Shown: piece after piece, positions 1 through 9,820 of the stretch
Layout: each line of letters starts with the position of its first letter
Numbering within the stretch: position 1 is the stretch's first letter
Assembly: GCA_905221605.1 (NCBI GenBank)
Contig: CAJNDS010000691.1
Coordinates: 611,197-675,196, forward strand
Direction: 5' to 3'
DNA length: 64,000 bases
DNA from: Symbiodinium natans
Lineage: Eukaryota > Sar > Dinophyceae > Suessiales > Symbiodiniaceae
Made by a program: the position numbers and the translations under genes
Notes under the pieces: model-generated
Told to the model about the DNA's origin: nothing
Seen by the model: the letters and a program-made list of their open reading frames with translations, nothing else
Databases searched by the model: none

Positions 1-3000
1 CGGAGATCGCGTGAGTTGGGCCCAGCTCGCGACGACCTTGAAGATTTAGGCTACTATTCCTTCGATTCATACTACACGAGAGGTGGCGGAAGCCGAAGAG
101 GCTTCTGCAACTGGCTGCTGCGTGATGTGCTGATGGTTGGAAGATACCCCTACTGTGATCCCCTGGGCGAGTTCCCCAGCAAGGAGGATGGTCGTCGGCA
201 TCTGCGTCGAATGCTGGAAATCGGGATATCGGCTTTTGTGTGCATGCAATCTGAAATCCCCTCTCCGGCGCCAGAGAACCTGAAAGCGTGGCCGTGGGAG
301 GGTGTCTCACTGCCTGCTACTTGGCTGCTTTTTGGAGGCCCTTGGAGTTGTCTAGTCTTGTGTACCGTCGCAGTAGGAGGCTTCCCAAAGGCTTTTTGGT
401 TTAGAGTGCAGGGCCTGGGGTCCCATGTCAATAAAAACAAAACAGTCTAGGAAGTTGCCCATCAGGTTACCCATACAAGGAGACCTTCATAATCTGCCGT
501 GAGACATGCCTAACTTGACAAGATTGCTGATATTCAAAGACACCCTCTAAAAGTCTAAAACCGTTCCGCAATTCGGACAGATGTTCTTTTTTTGGGTTCC
601 ATACGGGCTGAGGGTGGAGTGTGAAGGTGAGGATGAGTGTGACTAGAGCGTTAAAATGTCAGAGACATGGACAGGTCTTTCCGACAGCTTGCTCAGTGTA
701 TGTAAGTAAGTTGGGTATAGGTAGAATTCACTTAGTCTGCATGTGTGTCTCTGTAGTACTATTCTTTACGTCTTACAGCCCCCCGCCCCCCTGCCTCTAA
801 GCGAAAGCACGCGCCGCCCCTTCCACCCAAACCCTAAACCCTAAACCCTAAACCCTAAACCCTACACCCTAAACTCTAAACCCTAAACCCTAAACCCTAA
901 TAAACCCTAAACCCTAAACCCTAAACCCTACGGACCTACGGACCCCAAGCCTAAACCCCAGATCCCTCAACCACTCAGGAGTTCCAGATGCCCCGGCGAT
1001 TTTTGCCTTATGGCCCAGTCGTCGCCGAGGAGGCGGTGTCCATGGGCCTGGAGACGCCCCGGTTCTTTCATTGCCCGGTGCATGGACTATAGGGTTCGTA
1101 AGGGAGGGTTCAGGGTTCAGGGTTCAGGGTTCAGGGTTCAGGGTTCAGGGTTCAGGGTTCAGGGTTCAGGGTTTAGGGTTTAGGGTTTAGGGTTTAGGGT
1201 TTAAGGGTTTAGGGTTTAGGGTTTAGGGCAAGGAACAACAGGAGGGACCCAAAGATTGAGCGTCTAGGCATCCCTCCGTCTACCCTTAACCGGTGCATGC
1301 ACGCTTTTGAGGGTTCGGGAACCCCTTAGTCTTGGTCATAGTTGGGTAACATTTTACATTTTTAAGGGTACTTAAACCCAACAAGGAATATAAATTTAAA
1401 ATTTTAATGCGATCCCAACCATGAACTAGTAGTCAGGTGCCTGACATGCACGTACCCAAGGAGGAGCAGCTCATGAGGCCTTTGGCTTGTGAAGGTTTAG
1501 GGTTTGGGGTTTAGGGGTTTAGGGGTTTAGGGTTTAGGCTTTAGGCTTTAGGCTTTAGGCTTTAGGCTTTAGGCTTTAGGCTTTAGGCTTTAGGCTTTAA
1601 AGGGTTTTGGGCCTGGGGCGTTGTTTTTTCTTGTTTTTTTCCTCCAGGCGCGCCCTGTGCAGCCAGAATTCCAGAATCTTAAGGGTCCAAGCACCGAAAG
1701 CAGCCAAAAGCCCTCGACCCCTCCCCCATGAAGAAAAAACCCTAAAACCCCAAACCCTAAACCCTAAATCCCCAAACCCTAAGCCCTAAAACCCCTATAT
1801 AAACCCTGAACCTTATGAACCCTAAACCCTAAATCCCCATTGTCTATGGAAGCCAAGGATTCTCCAAGACTGCCTCACAGAGGTGCAAGGCGGAGGACGT
1901 CTCTACATCCACTGCTCCTTGGGTTTGGGGTTTAGCCCTAAACCCTAAAACCCCTAAACCCTCAACCCCTAATCCAAGCATGGCCTTTCCTGGGTGTTGG
2001 AGGACTATACTTTAATACTATTTGTTGGTTCCGGGTTCCTATTTTAGCTACTTATTCCGGTCAAAACCCGAAACCCTAGACCCTAGACCCTAAACCCTAA
2101 ACCCGAAATCCTAAACCCTAAACCCTAAACCCTAAACCCCGAAGTAGGGTTTCGAATCAGGTTGGGGGGGCCTCGGCCGGGCCGCAGTGACCAGCGCCTG
2201 CCTCCTTGCTCTACTGAGGCGGGCTTGGGGCGCTTCAGGGTTTAGGGTTTAGGGTTTAGGGTTTAGGATTTAGGGTTTAGGGTTTAGGGTTTAGGATTTA
2301 GGGTTTAGGATTTCGGATTTGGGATTGAGGGTTTAGGGTTTCGGGTTTTTAGGGTGGAGGGTCTCCCTTTTGAGTGGCCTTGTCCTTTTGAGAAAGAATA
2401 TTTCAGGCCCATCACGTTTTTTTTCTGAGTGTAAGGGCCATTCTACGGAGGGCTTAGATTTCAGACGTTTCGGAGAGTCCAGAAACTAGATCCTCGGGGG
2501 CTCCTAGCAGCTTCAGTAGAATGGTGGAGAACTCAACAAGGGATTCAACATTATGGGGTTCTTAACCCTTAGGGACTTGTCTGGGCGACACCCCCACAAA
2601 ATCGCGGGGACCCCTGAAATTTCTGCTGGGACCTGATATCTGTCTGGGAGCCCTCCCCTAGGCGTATTCTTGTTTGTTTCGAACTTGAGGCGTTCTTCAT
2701 GGCGAGAATTATGGGCGAAAGCCCTCTAACCCTAAAAAACAATGGTTTGGGTGGTGGCCTGTGAAAGCTCACAGCAGGGGGAAACAGAAACTGCATCAGA
2801 AACATGTGCCTTTGCGTGACATGCCGCGCCCCCCCCCCCCCCGCCAACCCAGTGGCGAGACGCCCTAATCCTCATCCTCTAGACGACCCTCAACCCCTAA
2901 AACCTAAACCCTCAAGCCAAAACCCCGAACACCTAAACCCAAATTCTAGGACCCAGAGTAGGCCCTTATTCCTTTTGGTGGGTTTCGGCTTCGGTTCCCT

Positions 3001-4067
3001 TATGTATAGGCCCCTGTCAACCAAAAGGGCGCCTGGTTTATTTGGGTCAAGTCCCTAAATCCTAAACCACTACCCTAAACCTAAACCCTCAAGCCAAACC
3101 CCTAAGCCCTAAACCCCTCAACCCTGAACCGCAAACCCTAGTCCCTAAAACCTTAAAAACCCTAAACCCTAAACCCCTTAGCCCGAACCCCTAAGCTAAA
3201 AAACCGATCTCCTCTGCCCCAGGCCAGAACTCGGTCCGCAGGAAGTGCTTCTCTGCACGCAGGCCTCTCCCTTTGCTAGGTTTAGGGTTAGGGTTTAGGG
3301 TTTCGGGTGTAGAGTTTATGGTTTAGGGTTTAGGGGTGCGCGTCTCTTAGACCGATGACTTCTTTAGCAGTGCTGTCGCTGTACCCAGATTGGCCCTGGA
3401 AGAAGGCTCCCAGACGCACCGACCACATACAGGGAACCTAAGACACAAGAAGCCTTTCAAAGCCACAAAAGCCCTTCAAAAAGACCCTCTAAAACCTTTC
3501 AACAACCCCTCAAAAACCTCAGCAAGCCTCTTAAGCCTCATAAGCTTCAAAAGCCCTCTTAAAACCCTCGAAAGCCCTCAAAAAAGCCCTCAAAAAGCCT
3601 CGTGAAGCCCAAAGCCCCACGCAGCGCAGAGGCAGGCTATGACTCGCGTGTCGGGGGGGCGAACTACGCTTCACCTCAGACCATGGTGCAGATCTCAGTG
3701 GGGGTTTAGGGTTTAGGGGTTGGATTTATATTGGGTTTAGGGTTTAGGGTTTAGGGGTTTAGGGTTTAGGGTTTAGGGTTCAAGGTTGCAGGGTTTAAGC
3801 TTCAAGCCCCCTGGATCTCATCTCTAGGGTTCCTGGAGTAGGGTTAGCGTTCAGGGTTCAGGGTTCAGGGTTCAGGGTGCAGGGTTTAGGGTTTAGGGTT
3901 TAGGGTTTAGGGTTTAGGGTTTAGGGTTTAGGGTTTCGGGTTTCGGGTTTAGGATCCAACCCTAAGCCCTCTGCACCGTAAACCCTGGGGTCGCCGAGGC
4001 GCAGCGCGGCAAAGTGCACGATTTCACGCAGGCGCTCGCGACCCTGAGAGCCAGGAAAGGCTCCTAA
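1..4067 (+). CDS. CX5R protein phosphatase (atypical dual-specificity/tyrosine type), 5'-truncated, 8 exons
   Basis: Exons placed at 1-303, 979-1077, 1437-1484, 1853-1913, 2161-2229, 3223-3279, 3636-3703 and 3999-4067 (stop TAA 4065-4067); codon phase agrees at all seven junctions. Exon 1 carries NWLLRDVLMVGRYPYCD and FVCMQSEIP, the opening seen in plant and algal atypical phosphatases. Exon 3 gives VPDMHVP, whose Asp could be the general acid. Exons 4 and 5 join as YIHCWGGLGRAAVT, the phosphate-binding loop with catalytic Cys and Arg in CX5R spacing; the Cys codon is split by the intron. Exon 7 has GYDSR and SPQTMVQ, matching the family's C-terminal part. Exons 3, 4 and 5 appear to use GC donors. 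The family dephosphorylates Tyr/Ser/Thr; the substrate here is unknown. The frame is open to the window edge, so the true start lies outside. Confidence 0.72.
304..978. other. Intron 1 of the phosphatase gene
   Basis: A 675-bp interval between two coding exons. It begins GTCTCAC and ends CTCAG|GAG. The first 500 bases show no convincing exon. CCCTAAA heptamers fill 830-940, the 3' third, the side where C-rich heptamers sit in most introns of the window. Confidence 0.6.
1329..1425. mobile_element. MITE-like palindromic element, copy 1 (second copy 20139-20236)
   Basis: An AT-rich segment of about 97 bp whose ends are roughly inverted (GTCATAGTTGGG at the left, CCCAACCATGA at the right). A clearly related copy with the same ends and the same internal GGGTACTTAAA lies at 20139-20236. 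Both sit inside introns. No coding capacity. The internal homology across two distant loci supports a dispersed non-autonomous element. Confidence 0.6.
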
Positions 4068-4195
4068 CCTCGGACCTGGAAGTTTAGGGCTTAGGGTTGA
4101 GGGTTTGTATAGGGTTTAGGGTTTAGGGCTAGGGTTTAGGGTTTAGGGCTAGGGTTTAGGGTTTAGGGTTCCGGGTTTAGACGCTGTTTGCTTAA

Positions 4196-4305
4196 GAACC
4201 CCCCAAAACAATCAAGATAATGATCCCTATCTGACCCTTATAAGGAAGAACCTATTTTTTTGTTTTTCAGGGGGGAAGGGGGTTCTTGAGCAAGGGGTAG
4301 ATTAG
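4196..4305. mobile_element. MITE-like element with GCTCAAGAACCCCCC ends
   Basis: The left end TTGCTTAAGAACCCCCCAAA is complementary to the right end containing GGGGGTTCTTGAGCAA. Related palindromes lie at 12366-12466 and, larger and diverged, at 21876-22018. All three contain poly-C at one end and poly-G at the other. The 12366 copy is wholly inside an intron whose exons agree in phase. Confidence 0.55.
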
Positions 4306-4511
4306 GGTTCGGGTTTAGGGTTCAAGGTCAGGGTTTTGGGGTTAGGGTTCAGGCTTCCGGGTTTACCGTGCAGGGTTTTGAGTTTACGGGCTGGTCCCTA
4401 AACCCTAAACCCTAAACCCTAAACCCCAAACCCCAAACCCCAAACCCCAAACCCCAAACCCCAAACCCCAAACCCTATTCCTACACAAAGCCCTAAACTC
4501 TAAACTTCAAG

Positions 4512-5666
4512 GATTCCGGACCCGCAAAGGGAAAAAAAGTGACCGTCTTGGCTTCTGTAGACTTTGCTGTGCTTGAAATTGCATGGTTTAGGGTTTAGGG
4601 TTTAGGGTTTAGGGTTTAGGGTTTAGGGTTTAGGGTAGGCCCTGACTCCCGAGCCCTGTCGACCCCGAGCCCGTTCCGGTTCAGGTTTTAGGATTCAGGG
4701 TTGAAGGTTTAGGGTTTAGGATTTGGGGCGTTTAAGCCCTAGACTTTTATCATAGTTCACTCCATGGGCGTGAGATGGATGTCCTTCTGCGGGTAGCTGC
4801 TGACGTCGTGGCGCCGCCATCGCCCTAAACCCTAAACCCTCAACCCTAAACCCTGGACCCTGAGCCCTAAACCCCAAACCGTCTGTGGTCCATCAGACTG
4901 GCTGATTTTTATGTTCTCCGTCCCTTCGCTTGGGCATCCCGCGCTGTGCTGGACACAGCCAAAGACAGCAGGGGCGCTCAGTTTGGGTTTTAGGGGCCTC
5001 CTGGTCTTAAACCCCAAAACCTAAACCCGAAACCCTAACCCTGAACCCCAAACACTGTATAAACCCAAAACCCTAAACTCCAAGGCCCGAATTAACCCTG
5101 AGCCCTAAACCCGAAACCTTTTTTACACACTAAACCCTAAACTCCACGCCCCTACCCCTAAACCCGAAACCCCAAACCCTATATAAACACCAAACCCTAA
5201 ACCCTAAACCCCAAACCCTAAACCCTAAACCCTAAACTTCAAGTCCTCAACTTTCAGGCCGCAGCTCGAGTTGGGGATGTGGAGTTGCCAGAGTCAGCTT
5301 GGGGAACCTCCACTATGGGTTTGTGGCTAACCAGGGTCCTTTTTCAGGGGTTTGGGTTCAGGGTTTAGGGTTTAGGGTTTAGGGTTTCGGGTTTAGGGTT
5401 TAGGGTTTAGGGTTTCTGGGGTTGTGGTTTCTGGGGTTTAGGGTTTCTGGGGTTTCGGGTCTTTGTCGTTTGTTCGGGGCTTTAGGGGTTTGTGGGGCTT
5501 TGGGCTTCACGGGCTGTAGGACTTTAGGGGCTTCAGGTTTTAGGAGTTTTGCGGTTTTAGGGGTTTGCGGGTCGCAATTTCTGGGCTTTAGGGGCTTAGG
5601 GCAGCCCAGGTCCATATGGCGGGCTCCCCAAGAGGAGGATACCACGTAAAGCCGCTCGGGCCCCAG
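4512..5666 (+). CDS. Unknown protein, four-exon fragment
   Basis: Exons: 4512-4585 (reads VTVLASVDFAVLEIA), 4897-4975 (ADFYVLRPFAWASRAVLD), 5258-5318 (VGDVELPESAWGTSTM; acceptor TTTCAG, donor GTTTGT) and 5610-5666 (PYGGLPKRRIPRKAARAP). Junctions 2/3 and 3/4 agree in phase, the former with a GC donor. Junction 1/2 would create a stop as drawn, so one border there is wrong or an exon is missing. No start or stop codon is placed. No family recognised. Confidence 0.5.
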
Positions 5667-6919
5667 GTTTGGGAAGCTTCGGGTTTAGGGCTAAGGGGAG
5701 TTTAGGGGCTATGGGTTTGTAAGGGTTGTCAGGTTTAGGGTATAGGATTTAGGGTTTATAGGCTTTGTGGGGTTTGTAGGATTATGGGGTTTAGGGTTTG
5801 TAGGGTTCAAAGGGTTTACAGGGTTTTGCAAAGGTTTGCGGTGGTGATAGGGTTTATCAGGTTGCTGGGGTTTCTTGGGCTTGCAAAGGTAAATCTCCCT
5901 TACAGGGCTTTATGGGTTTAGGGCTGGACTTTTTGGGTTGTTCTTGGGTTCAGTACCGTATTAGGTGTCCGAAGCCCTCAACCTTAACTTCTACCGCCTA
6001 AAGCCTAGACTCCCTAAAAGTGCAACGACCCCAACACCCTAAACCCTACACCCTAAACCATAAACCCTAGACCCTACACCCTAAACCATAAACCCTAAAC
6101 CCTAAACCCTACACCCTACACCCTAAACCATAAACCCTACACCCTAAACCATAAACCCTAAACCCTATGGGAGCCATGTAACTGTTTATGGTCATGGCCG
6201 CGGGTTTTTGCAAACAGCTACCCGCTGGATTCCGTAGCTCTTGACCCAAACCTTAGATCCTGAGCCTTTTGCGGCTCACTGGCTTTGTTTAACAGTCAGC
6301 CATACCCTAAACCCCAAACCCCAAACCCCAAACCCTAAACCCTGCCAGGTGCCACGGTGGAGCCAAGTTTAGCTACGTTGGTACCTAAACCTTCCTAATC
6401 CTATATCCCCCTTTAGAATTGTTTTTCATTTTTGTTTATACAAAACCCAAAAGGATATTTAAAGTCATATTTTTATTAAGGTTCTAAGGGGAGTATAGCT
6501 ACGAGTCCTCTTCTTGGTAGCTGAGTCGTCCTCTTTGCCCTTTTGGGGGTTCTCGTCTGAAAGCATTGAACAATCTAGAAGCTGGGCTACCCAGGCTTAA
6601 AAGCGTCAGGGTTGTAGGATTTGCTCTAGCGCTTGCGGGCTGCAGGGTGGTTTGCCCCACGTACCCCTGATGAAAACGTTGGTGGCTTCTTAATGGACCC
6701 TAAACCCTAAACCCTAAACCCTAAACCCTAAACCCTGTAAACACTAAACCCGGGGCCCCAGCTTGGAAAACCCCTTCCCCAAGCTGTCCGGAATTACGGA
6801 TTTAGGGTTCGACTCGGGGTTTATAGGATTTAGGGTTTAGGGTTTAGGGTTTAGGGTTTAGGTTTAGGGTTTAGGGTTTAGGGTTTGGGGTTTGGGGTTT
6901 AAGCAGAGGGGCTACAACG
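5667..6919. repeat. Stretch of degenerate heptamers and unique spacer, no supported gene
   Basis: Contains CCCTAAA/CCCTACA arrays at 6035-6165, CCCCAAA at 6305-6342, CCCTAAA at 6700-6745 and TTTAGGG at 6800-6900, separated by AT-richer spacer (6400-6640). A short open frame at 6208-6252 (MAAGFCKQLPAGFRSS then stop) is the only coding hint, and I do not call it. Confidence 0.6.
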
Positions 6920-9820
6920 GTGGATGGACGAAATCTTGCACCGCCTGTACATTCGTACTTCAAACGATTGAGGCATCAAGCCCCGCACCCCCTGCTTAAC
7001 ATTGGCGGCTAGGACTACTTGAGCGGTGCAAGATTTCGACCATTGGAACAAATCCGGCCGCTAGCTTTTCACAGCCAATGTTAAAATGGGGGCACGGGGA
7101 ACACAAAAGGACGTGTCTGAAAAGCGGTGCAAGATTTTGTCCATCCACAGCCCCTAGATGCAAAAACACTTCTGCTCTTCAGTCCCTTTCGGCGAGTGTT
7201 GCCGGGTATGTTCTACGAGCGTGAGTGACTACTGAGTCGTTTTTCTGGCTTCAACGACAGTAACTTTGCTGGGATGCCGTTTTGCACTCCCAAGGTGCTT
7301 CAAATGCGTGCAAAATAACAGTCAACACTCAGTCAACACTCAGTCAACACTACAGTCAACACTACAGTCAACACTACAAAAACCCTGGGAAAACCAGCAG
7401 ATTCCACAATTCACTCGTTTCAAAGGAAATTAATAGTTTTTTAGCTTCTTAATGTCCAGAACAGCAAAAATGCTGGATTTTCCAGCACTTTGGCAGCGTT
7501 GACTGTAGTGTTGACTGTAGTGTTGACTGAGTGTTGACTGAGCGTTGACTGTCATTTTGCATGCATTTGTTGCTTTTATAGGACATACAGCTTTTTCTAG
7601 CTTCTTCATGTCCAGAACAGCAAAATGCTAGATTTTCCATCATTTTGGCAGTACTGACTTGACTGTAGCGTTGAGTGTAGATGGAATGAGTTGCTGCGTC
7701 GTGTGTCCCGAGTACGTCCAGGCACCGTAGAAGAGGATGGGTACGCGCTATCAGCTTCCAGTCTCTGCAGGTGTGCGAAAGATGCAAAAACACTTCTGCT
7801 CTTCGGTGGATGGACGAAATCTTGCACCGCCTGTACATTCGTACTTCAAACGATTGAGGCATCAAGCCCCGCACCCCCTGCTTAACATTGGCGGTTAGGA
7901 CTACTTGAGCGGTGCAAGATTTCGACCATTGGAACAAATCCGGCCGCTAGCTTTTCACAGCCAATGTTAAAAAGGGGGCACGGGGAACACAAAAAGACGT
8001 GTCTGAAAAGCGGTGCAAGATTTTGTCCATCCACAGTCCCTAGATGCAAAAACACTTCTGCTCTTCAGTCCCTTTCGGCGAGTGTTGCCGGGTATGTTCT
8101 ACGAGCGTGAGTGACTACTGAGTCGTTTTTCTGGCTTCAACGACAGTAACTTTGCTGGGATGCCGTTTTGCACTCCCAAGGTGCTTCAAATGCGTGCAAA
8201 ATAACAGTCAACACTCAGTCAACACTCAGTCAACACTACAGTCAACACTACAGTCAACACTACAAAAACCCTGGGAAAACCAGCAGATTCCACAATTCAC
8301 TCGTTTCAAAGGAAAATAATAGTTTTTTAGCTTCTTAATGTCCAGAACAGCAAAAATGCTGGATTTTCCAGCACTTTGGCAGCGTTGACTGTAGTGTTGA
8401 CTGTAGTGTTGACTGAGTGTTGACTGAGCGTTGACTGTCATTTTGCATGCATTTGTTGCTTTTATAGGACATACAGCTTTTTCTAGCTTCTTCATGTCCA
8501 GAACAGCAAAACGCTAGATTTTCCATCATTTTGGCAGTACTGACTTGACTGTAGCGTTGAGTGTAGATGGAATGAGTTGCTGCGTCGTGTGTCCCGAGTA
8601 CGTCCAGGCACCGTAGAAGAGGATGGGTACGCGCTATCAGCTTCCAGTCTCTGCAGGTGTGCGAAAGATGCAAAAACACTTCTGCTCTTCGGTGGATGGA
8701 CGAAATCTTGCACCGCCTGTACATTCGTACTTCAAACGATTGAGGCATCAAGCCCCGCACCCCCTGCTTAACATTGGCGGCTAGGACTACTTGAGCGGTG
8801 CAAGATTTCGACCATTGGAACAAATCCGGCCGCTAGCTTTTCACAGCCAATGTTAAAATGGGGGCACGGGGAACACAAAAGGACGTGTCTGAAAAGCGGT
8901 GCAAGATTTTGTCCATCCACAGCCCCTAGATGCAAAAACACTTCTGCTCTTCAGTCCCTTTCGGCGAGTGTTGCCGGGTATGTTCTACGAGCGTGAGTGA
9001 CTACTGAGTCGTTTTTCTGGCTTCAACGACAGTAACTTTGCTGGGATGCCGTTTTGCACTCCCAAGGCGCTTCAAATGCGTGCAAAATAACAGTCAACAC
9101 TCAGTCAACACTCAGTCAACACTACAGTCAACACTACAGTCAACACTACAGTCAACACTACAAAAACCCTGGGAAAACCAGCAGATTCCACAATTCACTC
9201 GTTTCAAAGGAAAATAATAGTTTTTTAGCTTCTTAATGTCCAGAACAGCAAAAATGCTGGATTTTCCAGCACTTTGGCAGCGTTGACTGTAGTGTTGACT
9301 GTAGTGTTGACTGAGTGTTGACTGAGCGTTGACTGTCATTTTGCATGCATTTGTTGCTTTTATAGGACATACAGCTTTTTCTAGCTTCTTCATGTCCAGA
9401 ACAGCAAAACGCTAGATTTTCCATCATTTTGGCAGTACTGACTTGACTGTAGCGTTGAGTGTAGATGGAATGAGTTGCTGCGTCGTGTGTCCCGAGTACG
9501 TCCAGGCACCGTAGAAGAGGATGGGTACGCGCTATCAGCTTCCAGTCTCTGCAGGTGTGCGAAAGATGCAAAAACACTTCTGCTCTTCGGTGGATGGACG
9601 AAATCTTGCACCGCCTGTACATTCGTACTTCAAACGATTGAGGCATCAAGCCCCGCACCCCCTGCTTAACATTGGCGGCTAGGACTACTTGAGCGGTGCA
9701 AGATTTCGACCATTGGAACAAATCCGGCCGCTAGCTTTTCACAGCCAATGTTAAAATGGGGGCACGGGGAACACAAAAGGACGTGTCTGAAAAGCGGTGC
9801 AAGATTTTGTCCATCCACAG
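6920..9820. repeat. Tandem satellite A: three units of 886, 886 and 898 bp plus a partial fourth
   Basis: The word GTGGATGGACGAAATC recurs at 6920, 7806, 8692 and 9590; units are nearly identical. The third unit is longer by 12 bp, one extra CAGTCAACACTA. Each unit holds a roughly 230-bp module bounded by inverted repeats (GTGGATGGACGAAATCTTGC... and ...GCAAGATTTTGTCCATCCAC), and two facing blocks of the 12-bp motif (for example 7318-7376 and 7496-7553) that could form a long hairpin. The array starts with GT and ends with CCACAG, so it could be one spliceable intron. Open frames of 162, 89 and 73 residues on either strand repeat with the unit and look like by-products. Confidence 0.85.

Noticed and set aside
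5422-5649. ORFs rich in LGFR and NPKP peptides here and elsewhere
   Set aside because: These peptides are the translations of TTTAGGG/TTTCGGG and CCCTAAA/CCCCAAA heptamers.
7449-9721. 162-residue minus ORFs in three copies, suggesting a tandem gene family
   Set aside because: They repeat exactly with satellite A, overlap open frames in other phases, and include the translated 12-bp microsatellite.
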